DNA of 64,000 bases from Leptodactylus fallax (Eukaryota > Chordata > Amphibia > Anura > Leptodactylidae): assembly GCA_947044405.1 (NCBI GenBank), contig CAMRHE010000157.1, forward strand, positions 1,200,501 through 1,264,500. The letters run 5' to 3'. The position numbers were made by a program, and so were the translations under genes. How positions within the stretch are numbered: the stretch's first letter is position 1; every line of letters starts with the position of its first letter. This document shows, one piece after another, positions 39,978 through 54,100 of this stretch. Below the pieces are notes generated by a model, which made no database searches, was not told where the DNA came from, and saw only the letters and a list, made by a program, of their open reading frames with translations.

Positions 39978-41582
39978 CAGGGCCGGTTTTAGACAAAGTG
40001 GGGCCCTGGGCAAAAATTAAAAGCGGGGCCCCAAATGCTGATATGCAAACAACACCATCGTCTTCCAGTGACAACCCCTATAATAACGCCTCCTTTCTGC
40101 CAACAAAAAAGTAATAACAAGCCCCATTTACCACACACAATTCAAATGAGCACCTTTGTACCACCTATTAGATTTTTGCACCCAGTCATCAGTTATTATA
40201 GGGCCTCCTTATAAATAATAGTCCCTGCTTCACAGTGGCCTAACACAGTATAACATGCTCCATAATGATCTCCACACAGTATAATATACTCCCCAGAGGG
40301 GTTCCCCCAGTATAATGCTCCACAGTGGTCCCCCACAGTATAATATGTTCCCCACAGTTCCCCCCAGTATAATGCTTTACAATGGCCCCACAGAGTATAA
40401 TATGCTCCCAAAAAGCCCCACACAATATAATACACTCCACAGTGGTCCCACACAGTATAACAGGCTCCCCACACTGTCCATTCCCCCAGTATAAAGCTCC
40501 ACAGTGGCCCATAGTATAATATGCTCCCCAGAGGGCACCCGCTAGTATAATGCTCCACAGTGTCCCCTCCAGTATTTTACTCCACAGTGGCCCCACGCAA
40601 TATATTATGTTCCCCAGAGTGTCCCCTTAGTATAATGTTCCACAGTAGGACCCACGCAGTATAATATGCTCCCCAGAGGGCCCCCTAGTATAATGCTCAT
40701 TAGCCCCCCCGAATAATGCCCCACAGTGGCGCCACGCAATATAATATGCTCTGCTGATGGCCCCCCCAGAATAATGCTCCACAGTGACCCCACTCAGTAT
40801 AACATACTCCAGAATGGCCTCAACACAGTATAATATACTGCCCAGAGAGGTTTCCCCAGTATAATGCTCCAAAGTGGCCCATTATACTGGGGGGCTTCTG
40901 GAGAGCATATTATACTGTGTGGGGCCAATGTGGAGCACTATACTGGGGAGGGGGCCCTCTGGAGAACATGTTATATTCTGCGGGGCCTCTATGGAGTATT
41001 ATAAAGTGGGGGGGCTCTGGAGAGCATGTTATATTCTGTGAGGCCACTTTGGAGCATTATATTGGGGGGCCCCTCTTGAGAGCATAATGCTCCAAAGTGG
41101 CCCCACCGAATATAACATTATCTCCAGAGCCCCCCCCCCACACATTATAATTTTCCACAGAGGCCCCACAGAATATAACATGCTATCCAGAGGACCCTTC
41201 CCCAGTATAATGCTCCACAGGGCCCCTACAGTGCTATTATTATATTATATTCTGGGGTCTCTTCAGACCCCGGAGTATAATAATCGAAGGCCCGGGGTAG
41301 GTAAGGTAAAATAACAAACAGTTATACTCACCTTGTCTTACCTCTCCTGGGCCTCCTCACGCTGCTCCGCTATCCCCGACGGCGACCGCTTCCTTTTCTC
41401 TGCGGCTGACGTCACGCGTTGTGGACGTCACCGCTGAGGCCTGTGATTGGTCCCTTTCTGTTATTGATATGGCCGGGCCTGACTCAGGGATCCGGAGTCA
41501 TCAGGCTCCGGATCCCGGGGGCTCCTTTGGGGACGGGGCCCTGGGCAATTTCCCAGTTTGCCCCCCCCTAATGCCAGCCCTG
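39978..41582. mobile_element. hAT-like element filled with tandem repeats
   Basis: 1605 bp, beginning CAGGGCCGG and ending CCAGCCCTG (imperfect inverted ends). It is flanked by gcgccact (39970-39977) and acgccact (41583-41590), seven of eight bases equal. The interior from about 40190 to 41290 is a degenerate array of 28-30-bp units (AATGCTCCACAGTGGCCCC, then CACAGTAT), with part of it in inverted orientation from about 40880. No transposase gene. Confidence 0.78.
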
Positions 41583-41853
41583 ACGCCACTCCACTGATTC
41601 CAGCACAGTTGGAATTTTCTCTCTGATCCCCAATGTTCCCGAGCAATCAGTGCAGTTAGATTTAGTGTCTAATATGATACTTAGACTCTCTACTGTCAGA
41701 AGGTTGGTCCTGGGTGAGAGCACCTCTGATTAGACAGTGTCAATCACAACCCTTGCCTGCTTCTGTCTGACAACGCCCACTTGACAGTACAGAGCCTAAT
41801 TATCATATCAGGCACCAAAACCAATTGCACATTTTACTGTTTGCTTGTGGAGG

Positions 41854-42114
41854 CTAAAGGAGTGGAGCAGCATCTATTGAAGGATGCAAAGAACTGGAGT
41901 TGAAGTAGGTGGTAAAAGACCCCATTAAAGCTTGCAATGTCCCATGTGTATTAACAAGCAGTGTACCTCGTGGATCCTGATGAATGTCCCCATCATACTG
42001 AGCACTAGAGATTGCTTGTCGTTGTTGATAGTTGAGATGCTCATACTGTTCAGATGTGACTGCTATGGCCTGGTCGCTGGTGAAGCAGGAGAGCTGAGCT
42101 GGACTGAACACAAC
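41854..42114 (-). CDS. STRC: STRC terminal coding exon
   Basis: 261 nt encoding [20 protein letters not shown], then [20 protein letters not shown] and a tail ending IDAAPLL before TAG. The first 50 residues match mammalian stereocilin ([20 protein letters not shown]). The last ~35 residues do not, and they lack the clearly hydrophobic end of the mammalian protein. A possible donor (CACGAG|gtacac) lies inside the exon, so an alternative last exon further left cannot be excluded. No AATAAA was seen in the next ~150 nt. Confidence 0.88.
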   Translation of the reverse strand, partial: VVFSPAQLSCFTSDQAIAVTSEQYEHLNYQQRQAISSAQYDGDIHQDPRGTLLVNTHGTLQALMGSFTTYFNSSSLHPSIDAAPLL

Positions 42115-45100
42115 CTGGCATAAAAAATAGCCAGTCACTGTAAATGCATTTCCATTGTTTATAGGAACGAAATTAGAATGCACAGGTATACATGTGGAAT
42201 GGATCCTCGAACCATTTGTGTTCTAAGTAGAATGTATACATCCTATAGGGTGAGTGTGGGTTTACTGCAAATAGCTATGATTATGGCTATTGATGTTACA
42301 GACATAGCTGCTGTTTACGTGGAAAACAACGAGGCCATTAACAATCAGTATAAAAACTGGATGTCTGAAGGTGAAGTGGAGGTGGCCGTGAGCAGGAACA
42401 GGAATCGGTAAGTAAATAGGGCCCGTTACCTGCTGGGGTTATTGCAGCAGGTAACGACCTATTTAAAAAAACAAAACAAAAACAAAGGGGCCCATTGGGC
42501 CCCCTAAGGTGAAGCAGTCAGCCTCAGGAACTTGGGGCCCCGGCTGCTGATGTCGGCCCTGTTGAGGGGCCACTGTAGGACTTTATACTGTGTGGAGGGG
42601 GCCGCTATGGGACATTATACTGTGAGGAGGGGCCACTATGGGACATTATACTTTGTGGAGGAGCAACTGTAGGACATTATACTGTGTGGAGGGGGCGCTA
42701 TGGGACATTATACTGTGTGGACAGGTCGCCATGGGACATTATACTGTGTGGAGGGGCCGCTATGGGACATTATACTGTGTGGAGGGGCCGCTATGGGACA
42801 TTATACTCCGTGGAGGGGCAACTTTGGGACATATACTGTGTAGAAGGGCCGCTATGGGACATAATACTGTGTAGAGGGGCCGCTATGCGACATTATACTG
42901 TGTGGAGGGTACACTATGGGACATAATACTGTGTGGAGGGGCCACTATAGGACATTACACTTTGTGGAGGGGACACTATACTGTATAGAGGGGGTGCTAT
43001 GGGACATTATAGTTGTGAAGGTGCCGCTATTGGACATTATACTTGGGGGAAGGGGCCACTGTGTGACATTATAGTGTGTGCAAATGGAGTGATATACCAT
43101 GTGGGGGACAGGAAAGAGGGCACTATGAGCTATGGGCCCCATAGCAGAAAAAAATTTTCTATAGGGCCCAGTCTTTGCTAGCTACACCCCTGCATATATA
43201 TGAGAGCATGTAAAAATGTATGTATGTGTATACATTCCACCACCTTGAGCTGGTGGCAGAAAATAAAGAGGAATTCGGGGCAGATGTCCGCCTCAAATTG
43301 CTCTTTACTTTCCGACATCTGAACAGATTCTATCTACTTGTATAGAATGGACTGTATTACAATTCCCTCCAGTAGGTCAGCCTCAGCAAAAAACACAGTT
43401 TCAATTGTCTTTTTTTTTGCTGCGGTGCGCATGAGTTGCTTCAAAAGGGACCCACTGAGGCTCTCTCGCCCACACAAACCTGGAGCTGGCCCTGATGTGA
43501 AATCACCTTTATATTTATTAACAAGTTTACTGCTTTATAAAAAGTGTTCTTTTATCTTTACATTGTTCAGGGGTCAACTGAACATGTGATAGGAACAGTG
43601 TAAACATTGCTCATATACTTACAGCAAACTTAGGTGCTGAAATAAGAGGTATAGCGTCAGGGGTTAATCCTTGAATCTGATCTCTTATCAAAGATGACAG
43701 GACAATGTCTGGGAGGCCAGCTATTAGGTTTCCACAAGAAAAAGATAAAAGGTATGAGTTACTAGCATATATAGAAGTAAAGGGGTCCATAGCAAAGGTC
43801 AGAATGAGCTCATGCTTTATGATGCCTGTTTTTGCCTTTCAGGACAGTAGGATCATGCGTTGTTCCCCACTTCGTGTACTTTTCTTGACCTTTGGGGCAA
43901 TTCAGCACTTTTTTAAAAACAAGGCTATTCCTCTGGAGAAAGGCATCATACACAGGTTTGCCACAAAATGTAGTCAAAACACAAAACATGGTAGAATGAT
44001 AAATAAGCATAACTTGCAGTAAGAATGGGTCGACATTAGCATTTTGTACATGTATTTTGTAAGAGGAGGAAGCAAACACTAACATTTGACTCCAGGATGA
44101 TATTATTCTCATCAGTATTTGCAGCATAATGTAGGTATGTAGGTATTTTGTAAGTCATGAAGTTTGTACTTACAAATAATGGATTCCCCCTATAAGCTCA
44201 AATAGCATTTTATAGGTGTTTTCCTACAACTACTTTTGGTGCTCAAATTTGCAAAAAGCTTAGTAATTGCATTAACAATTACATTAATATATTTCCAAAT
44301 TTAGAAAATGTTACTGCTAGCTATTAACTATCACATCAATATATAATCATGGGGAAAGTGCTCTGGGTTTGGGTACTCGAGGAGCCACTTTGCCAGCACA
44401 TACAGTAAGTGCAACATCAAATACATCAGTAGGCAGCATACATCATTCATAACCGATTCTTATTATACACAATATCAGTATAAGTATGTATAATATATTC
44501 TTTAGATTTTTATTTATAATTATTAAAAATTTACATATATATTTTAATAATGACATCATTGCACCCAGGACTTTCATACGGATTAGCTACACATTATAAA
44601 GGAGCCTACTGCAATTTACCTGCAAGAGTTCCTATCTCAGTGAAGATCTCAGGACCCCATCTGCTAACTAAACCAAATGCTGAAATGTATGTTAAGAGCT
44701 CTGTCAGAGTCTCCATCTGAGCTTCTGTACATTTCAGTTTTAGGGTGCCCACAAAGACAGCTGCCTGGCTGTGAAAAACATAAGTAAAACGTTGATTTAG
44801 GCATTACATACTGTATATTCTTCAGCTAATCTGGGATCTTATACTAGATTCATACTAGCATCACCTCTCCTTTTGTTCAGGTTTCGTCGTGGACCTGAAA
44901 AATGGAGAGATGGACCGCTAAAACAGCGGTAACACAAGGAGTCCAACTATAATGGGATCTGTCGATGTCCATCAATTTTAAACAGAAACCTGCAGAGGAA
45001 AAAGTCCTTCTTGCAGGACTTTTTCCTCTGCCGATTTTCAGCGAACACTGTGACAGAGCCAGATCTGAATGTAGTTTGAGTCAATGTATTATGTCTTTTT

Positions 45101-48100
45101 GAAAGTCATATTTTCACTTTTGGAACAAAATATAAAGATACTGATAGTAGACCACAATACATCATGCAAACAATGAGTCAAGCTGCCAGTCTCATTAGGT
45201 CGGCTGACTATGTAACATGTATGGGGACAGCTCAGTTTTACTCTACCCTCTACCATTCTTCCACCATCTGCCAAGTGTCAAAAACTCTTATGGTCAACCT
45301 TATTCATTCTTGTCTTGACTACTGCTAAACTCTCCCTTCTTCAATCTATCCTGAATGCAACCTGCCCATGTTCTCCGTTCTGACATTGATCTAAGATCAA
45401 CATCTAACATCTTCCATAATCCAAACCTCCTACTCCTGACTCCAAGACTTCCCTCAAGTTTCACCACTTCTCTGGAAAATCAAACCCAATTTTCACAGTT
45501 TCAAAGAAGCCTTCAAAAATATCCTTTTAGGTTGACTTATCATATTTCCTAATTTAACTGTTTTACATTTACTCTCCCTAAACTAATTCTCTGTTTCCTC
45601 TCCCTTCTACATTATTACTCAGAACCAGATGTCTTAACAGTATGCCTGCACTAAATGTACATAAAGGGGTGTTCTGGTCTAAAAATATTGATCATGCATC
45701 CTAAGGATAGATCATAAATATCAGATAGATGGGAATCAGACACCCGGCATCTCCATGAATCAGCTGTTCTTAGCAGCTAAAACACAGATAATGGAACAGG
45801 AAGCAGACAGCTCTGTTTTCTGTGTGGTGGCCAGACCAGAGTATTGCAGATCAACACCTATTCATCTGAATGGTAGCTGATCTGCAGTATCCTGGTCTGA
45901 CCACTACTCAGAGAACAGAGCTGTCTGCTTATTGTTCCATTGTCTGTGTATCAGCTGCTCAGAGCAGCTCATTCATGGGGACACTGGGTGCCAGATCTAA
46001 TATTGATAATTGATAATAAAAATTGATTATTATTTACAGGTGCCATCTAGTGACTGGCTCACTCATGCAGCTTTACATGTATTACCTTATATCATAATAA
46101 ATGCTTGACAATGTACTATCAAGCACTTCTACTTCTTGTGTCGCCCTTGGAATCCATGTAAATAAAAATTATTAGTATAACACTATACCAGTAGTGCAGA
46201 GTTCTGGTCTGAGTATGTACGTTTTTGGCACATTTAGGCTAAATCCTATGTAGCAAAGCACAAACCACAGCTATAAAGCAATTTGGAAAAAAACTCGGCA
46301 GAAAGGCATTTTTTTCTGCAGCATTTTTCCATTACGTTTTTTGCTGCATTTATATTTGCGGTTTTACTTCCTTTTATAGGGGAAAATGCTTTCGTTTCTG
46401 CAGGTAAAATTAACATGCTTCGTTTTTCAAAAACACACCTTTTCTGCTGTATTTTTTTCTGCAATGTGTGGATGGGATTAGCCAGAATCTCATTCACTTT
46501 GCTGGTACTGTAAAACGCAGTGTTTTTTTCGGTTGCATTTCTACAGCAGGCAATAATTCTGCATTTCCACAATGTGGGGACAATGAGGGTGGCACAATTT
46601 CTTTTATTCAGACTAAGGACATATTAATTATATAACCCAAGTATGGGAATGATCACTTGTCAAAAGGAAAGAAGACATTGTATACAAAGAGTATTACAGT
46701 CCCGTGCCACATGTCTCAACAAACATCCAGTCTCATTGCCCTTGCCTGGACATTATACATCCATAAGGTATCATAAAAATGTTCCTACTAACCAACCTGA
46801 ACTCTTGTGGATTTATTTTCTTTAACTCCTCTACTCCAAGACCACAAAGTAGATGTCCAAGAGCTGTCAGCTCCATAAGATCCAGCTCTGATGAGCCTTT
46901 CTTGTTCTGATGAAGAACACTGGATGCCAATGCTTTCATCTGCAGAAAACAAGTGGATGTTCATCAAGAATGTAGAATTTATGTCCTGTTGCTTACATAG
47001 TGCCAGCATATTGTATAGCACTGTACAGAGATTGTCACCATGATTAAGTGTACAGTATATACAGCTAATTTTACTATTTTATAAAGCACAGTTAATGAGA
47101 ACCCGTCACAAGGTTTGATGTCCCCAAACTTGCAGCATGTTCTAGTACCGGGGTTAGGACCCCAGACCTGGTAATCTCAGTCCCATCCATCTATCAGTTA
47201 ACAGGTTTCCTAAATTTTAATCTATCTTTTGGAAATATGTCCCAGACATATTTGGTGGCTCCTGGCACATGTGCATTGTACTGTTGACGTACAGGATAGA
47301 ACAGATCTCTTCACTGCACATGCCAGGAATTATCTCTGACAAAATAAAATGTACTAAACTAGTGGATGGATGGGACTAAGATTACCAGTTTTGAGGTCCT
47401 AAATCTGGTTCTGGGAAATGGATATTGATGACCAGGCTGTTACAGCTCAGTGGCCATTCAAGTGAAAGGGAGTTTAGCTTCAGTAATCTGATATCTATTA
47501 CCTATTCTAAAGATAGGGCATTACGTTCCATAACCTGGAAAACTACTTTAAATACTGTGAGAGGGGAGTAACTAGAACTCAATAAGGATATCATAATGAT
47601 AGAAATGAAAAGCAAAACAAAGATTAAAACTTTATTTCTTAATCTATTATAAACAGCCTTAGGTTGTCACACCTGTTTCCAATTCCATTTCTCCATCCTA
47701 CCAAGAAAAGAGACAACTCCCCAGTCTGATATATTGATCTCATTCAGGTCTTTGTCAGTCATGTAAGTAACAAGGTGACCCAGCTGAAGGATCTGTGCTG
47801 AACTCATAGCCTTAATGGAACCAAACACCTACAACACAAATAGCAGTGAGTAATATGAAAACTTAACAGCAGTATTAGGACAATCAAATTATTTGTTAGC
47901 GTCATGTATCTGTGCCCTATGAGAAGTTTTATCAGCCGCACCATTAATGTTTACACATATTTCCATATTTATGTTGGAGGATATTTTAGCAAAGCCTTTT
48001 CCAAGGAAACTCTTTCTCTAGTGTAAACAGTAGTTCCTCTTTTCATAGCAAATAATTCATGACATCAGATATAAATTTTCCAACCATAATCTCATGACTG

Positions 48101-51100
48101 TGACAAGCTAAGGCATCAAGCAAGTTTGATTTTAATATACTGTATGTGTTCCCAGTGGCGAACATTTGACATGGCCCCCCCCCCACCGAACCGCTGCCCC
48201 CCAATCGCCCCCCCCCGGACCGCCCCCTCCAACCCCCCCCCCCAAAAGAAAAGCATTCCTGCGCACACTATTATGCGTCATAGTGGCTCCTGCACACAGT
48301 ATTATGCCCCATAGTGGCTCCTGCACACAGTATTATTCCCCATAGTGGCCCCTGCACACAGTATCATGCCCATAGAGGCCCCTGCACACAGTATCATGCC
48401 CCATAGTGGCCCCTGCACACAGTATCATGCCCCATAGTGGCCCCTGCACACAGTATCATGCCCCATAGTGGCCCCTGCACACAGTATCATGCCCATAGTG
48501 GCTCCTGCACACAGTATCATGCCCCATAGTGGCCCCTTCACACAGTATCATGCCCCATAGTGGCCCCTGCACACAGTATCATGCTCCATAGTGGCCCCTG
48601 AACACAGTATCATGCCCCATAGTGGCCCCTGCACACAGTATCATGCCCCATAGTGGCCCCTGCACACAGTATCATGCCCCATAGTGGCCCCTGAACACAG
48701 TATTATATCCCATAGTGGCCCCTGCACACAGTATTATATCCCATAGTGGCCCCTGCACACACTATTATTCCCCATAGTGGCCCCTGCACTGAGTATTTTT
48801 CCCCATAGTGGCCCCTGCACACACTATTATATGTCCCATTGTGGACCACCCATGAACAATTATACTCTGGGGTCTTTTTAGACCACAGAGTATAATGATC
48901 GGAGACCCAGGGGAGGATACAAACATAAAAAAACAACGTTGCTTACCTGTTCCTCGCTCCGGTCCACTCCCTCCTACTTCGGCCTTCTTCAATGTTGGAC
49001 CAGGCCGGCGTAACGTGATGCGGGCCGGCATTGCGACGCAAAATGACGTCGGCTGACGTCTGGGACGTCACCAAACAGGCCCGAAGCCTGGAGAAGCGTA
49101 GGAGAGGTAAGTACATTGTTTTTTATGTTCCCTCACCTCCCCTGGGCCTTCAATTATTATACTCCGGAGTATAATGATAGCAGAGATTGTGGTGTTCGGC
49201 CCGCGGCCTCACATACCAATCCTCGCTCCTGCTCACAGCCGCCTCCGCAGAATCGGAAGCACAGGCGGCCATGAGCGGGACCCCGGGGAACGGTAAGTAT
49301 ATAGGGCCCGTTACCTGCTGGGGTTACTCCAGTAGGTAACGGCCTATTAAAAAAAGAAAGCATCGGGGGCCCGCGGGGCCCCGTAATGTCCCGGGCCCTG
49401 TGGCAGCTGCTACCGCTGCTACCCCGGTAGTTACGCCCCTGTGTGTTCCTAATGTTCTGGAAAAGACATGTGGAGACAGATGGAGAGCCTGACTGCCAAA
49501 ACAGCCGTCAAAACATACATTTTGTTCTATACCCACTTCACTTCCTACTATTTTATAATAAATTGCTATTCCCCAGTACTCCAGAGATAACATGCCAGGA
49601 TATTTGGCTGGTGGGTGCCCTGGGTGTCAATTCCCCACTGATCTGTTACTGATTACAGATCCTGAGGTTAGGCCATCAATAAAAATGAGTTGGAAAACCC
49701 AAGTACCTAGTGTACTGTATGTTAGAAAACATGTTATAATTTATTGTGCTTTGAAGGGTACAACAACCACAATGTGATAAAACCCACTGATCTTAAAGCA
49801 GTATGGATGGAGTCGGCAGGGCAACACACAGAGTCCCGGAACTGTAGGCATTCTGCAAGCTGACCATGGTGCTTCCACACCACATCATATTCTCTATTAG
49901 TAGCAATGATACTAGGGAGAATAAATGTAAACCTACAATAGAACATAGTACAATATAGTACATATATGAACATAGCAGAGCATATTACAACAGTACAATA
50001 ATAACATCATATTTACTGATTTGGGATACTGGTACCAGACACCCAACCTCAGATCCTTTCTAAACTGCTATTCACTGAACAAAAAGGGGATCTAATACGT
50101 AACTTTTAATAAAATCACTAAATAATGACTATTTGAAAATCACAACATGTACCCGAGTGGTAGGTCCCATCCCTATATGCAGTAGGGGACTTGGTATATC
50201 TACAAAATACAGGTGAACGAACCCTTTCAACCCTACACCGATGGACCCTACACTAGATACATTAGATGGACCCTATGCCGGTGCAAATGATATTGGTGCG
50301 CCCTCAAAAGGTCTATTTAAACTTCCTGTTCCTACATGTTTCTGTAGTAGTATGCTGGTGGATAGAAAATGCAAAAAAGATCCACGTGGACTGCAGCAAA
50401 TTTTACTAGTATGGTCACCAATATTATTAGCACTGGTCTAGGGGTTGAAAGGGTTCTTTCACTAGTAACTTCTAAATATACCTAGACCCTTAATGCATTT
50501 AGGGATGTAAACAGTATATGCAACTGTTCCCTTGGGCACATGGTGTGATTTTCAAATAACTGTTAACTAGTTGTTTTATTAAAAGTTACTTTCTAGATCC
50601 ACTTTTGTTCAGTGAACAGTATAATAGTATTAGGGTCTGCTCTGTTAGCAGCATTTAGATTGCTTTACAGTAATCTTATGGCCATAGACAGTAATAGATT
50701 GAAACAGACTTAGTGATGGCTATGGGAGAAATTTTTAGACATTCACTGTTCAGGGAAGGGAGGTAGATAAGAAGTGACATCAACTGTGGGTGTAATGATG
50801 GATCAAGTATTATCATCTTTTGTAATCCTGGCTGTCTTGTCTGTGATGTAAATTAGGCGACTGCTGCAAAGAAAACCCCTACAGAATTGGCATGTGTCAC
50901 TCTATTATTAGGCTTAGTGGCCAGTGATATAAAAATATAGATGGTGACCTGGAAAATTTGAGAAAAAAAAAGGCACCCTTTCCTCCTCTCCCTAGACTCC
51001 ATTGTAAACTGATAATGCTTGTGTGCGGAGTACACACTGAAATCACTCAGATAAGAAGTAAAGACAGGAGTAATAGTTAAAGACACCGGCACTTTTCTTT

Positions 51101-54100
51101 AGTGAAATATATTACGTTTGCTCCTTCACCTGCACTATAGGTTTATGAAAAAAAAAAATAAATAAAAGTTTACTTACACTTTAACATAAAAACTTGGTTT
51201 AAAAACTAGGTCATTTTCTGCTGACATATTCTCTTTAAGATCTGATCTTAAAACCAAGGCATTTTACCTGCTTGGCTTTTGCGAGAGCAGCTTTGGCTTG
51301 ATCGACTGAAAAGCTGACATCTTGAGTGATAATCCCCAAACAGCCTTCAAATTCTGACAAGGACATGCCACTAATCTGAGAGGGGCTCCATGCTGACGGG
51401 AACGTTACTCTCATGTCAAGACATTTGGGAATAGGCTCTATGACAATAGATAGGAACATAAATATTAAAGGACAATTATCTTTCTGCCACTTATTAAAAT
51501 CAAATTCATAATTTTACTTCTTCATCTACTCTTGTGCTCACATTAGTAAGAGTTCTACAAAACAGTTTCACACAAAATTTTGGTTTTCCTTTTTCCTTTC
51601 TTGAATTATATATGATAGTATGATAGTACTTATCTGATATAGCACTGAATGACATTTTCCTTACCTCTAATATAATAATTGTCAGCTTGCAAGTGTAGCT
51701 TTTTTGTGTTTTTTTTGTTTGCTTTTTAGTTTTTTGGCAATAAAATATTATAATTATTATTATTCAGCATGCCATAGGTTTGCACACTGAATAGCCTTAT
51801 TCAATGGGAATAAACATCGTGTCGCCACATGACGCAGTTCCAACAGAGATTATGCCACTAAAACCAAGCAGACATAAGGCAGGACACTTCTTTTGTCAAT
51901 GCACTAAAGTTAAGAGCATCAGTCACTGATTCACCTTGAAAACAATGGGAGGTAGATTAGGGGTGATTTTAGGAGTAGATTTTGAGGTGGAAAATGCTTC
52001 ATGATCAGCTTTAAAAATGCAGCATAAATCAGTTCATGAAACTGGTATCTGATAGTGAGCTAGATGAGGAAGATTCTTTAAAGAGGACCTTTCACGTCCT
52101 CATGTATAAGCTGTTTTACATACCGCTAGAAAGCCGACAGCACGCTGAATTCAGCGGACTGCCGGCTTTCGCATTATGTGCCCCGGGGCTGGAGATATCG
52201 GGAGTCATATTTTCACTGTTCACCGTCAGAAGGGCGTTCCTGACAGTCTTGCTGCGCTGTGAGGAACGCCCTCCCTGACCATACTAGTCCATAGCTCTGT
52301 ATTGGGGGGGGGGCGTTCCTCACAGCTCAGCGTTATCGCTGGGCTATAAGGAACGCCCTCTCTGATAGTGCAGCACTATGGACGAGTACAGAGACAGGGG
52401 GCTTTCCTTACAGCCCAGTGATGACACTGAGCTGTGAGGAATGCCCCCCCAGTACAGCGCTATGGAGGAATACTGTTAGGGAGGGCGTTCCTCACAGCGC
52501 AGCTAGACTGTCAGGAACACCCTTCTGACAGTGAACAGTGAAACTAAGACCACCGATATCTCCAGCCCTGGGGCACATACTGGGAAAGCCGGCAGTGCGC
52601 TGAATTCAGCGCACTGTTGGCTTTCTAGCGGTATGTAAAACCGCATATACATGAGGACGTGAAAGGTCCTCTTTAAGCAATTTTTGAAAATATCTCACCT
52701 CGAATGCCTCTAAATCCACATTTAGTCATAGAGAAGGCCAAAGACAACTTGTTCCTCCTTGTCCTCTCCTGAACAAGAGAGCTTTGTGTGGTGCAGATCT
52801 TCCCAATCTCACTTTCTTCCCATTCTCTCTGACTCTCCAGCAGCCATTCCAAAGTATCTCGTCCTAACACATCCTATTAAGATATTAACAAACATTGTTA
52901 AAAAAATATCCAAAATCTCTGTCCACATAATTTACAGTATAAGCAGTTGTGTCTATTCTAGGTATTAATGAGTATGAATATTTATGGTAGTATTATAATA
53001 TACAGTACATAGTCTGGCTATTCTGAGCCTTCAGTGTTATTGGATTAATGGATTTATGTCCACCCTCGCAACCATTTGTTGCCGCTTCAATGCTTCAATT
53101 GATTGCATTTCCGCAATGTGGAGCCTTAGCCTACGGGGGTATTCCCAGAACAAGAATCATATTTCATATACAAAAAGTGATTGTCACCCATTGACTGTAA
53201 TTAGTCATATTGTATATGTCAATAGACAGAGCACAATGAAATTCTCCTACCACCAAATTTCCCTACCACTATTTGAGCACCTTTGCCACTGGATACGTCC
53301 CGTACTGTAGTTGATTTTGTGTGTTGATCAGTGTATGTAAAGAGGAAGCTCTGTGCAATTGGGAAGAGCACAAAGCAAGATGCATCTGGGAAATGTAGTT
53401 TTCGCTAGTTTACCAGTCACATACTGCATGGAATGGACCACTCAGTTTGGTCATTGCAGGCTGAAAATGTAATGGAGCTCTGGTGGTGCAGATCTTGGAA
53501 AAGAGAGCACAAAGGGGGTGGGTGAAAAAATAGTATGTTTGGGAAACCCCTTTATGGCTGGCGACACATGTGGCGTACTTGCAGCGGGTTAGCTTCTGCG
53601 AAATCACTGGCAGCTTACCCGCTGTGAAGTACAGTAACAGCATAGTGTATGGGATATGAATAAATTCCACCCACATACTGCAGAAAAATAATGAAGAGGT
53701 AAGTGTCCTATGGATATTGAACATGCAGCATGTCAATTATTACTACGTGTTTGGCTGTGGCAGTGTAAAGGTTGAAAGCCAGGCCAGCCACCTGGCCCCT
53801 GCTAAAAGCTGGCTGTTCTTTGCCATGGACAGACGCAATGCTGGATGTTGGCTGTAGGCATCTTGCAGTGGACCTGATCTGCGTGCCCTTAACTCTAAGG
53901 TGGAAAATAGAAGTAGTATGAATGTGCAGAGAATACATGGACTGAAAAAGCACAGACAAAAAAACTTGTCAAGATTTCTAACTGTTAACAGAGTAGCAAA
54001 GACACACAGACATTGTAATACAACTTCAGGCTATTACCTTGGGTATAAAATTAATGTTCTCTGGTGTTAAATAGAAGATCAGTCTTCCCAGTTGTTGTAT

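Noticed and set aside
40196..43181. Many 60-120-residue frames with repeated GTL/YCV or MGHYT-type units
   Set aside because: They are translations of tandem minisatellite units; length multiples that keep frame create apparent repeat proteins on both strands.
48266..48840. Regular 31-bp repeats that could look like a CRISPR array
   Set aside because: Units are directly adjacent with no unique spacers, and the host is a vertebrate genome; it is a minisatellite.
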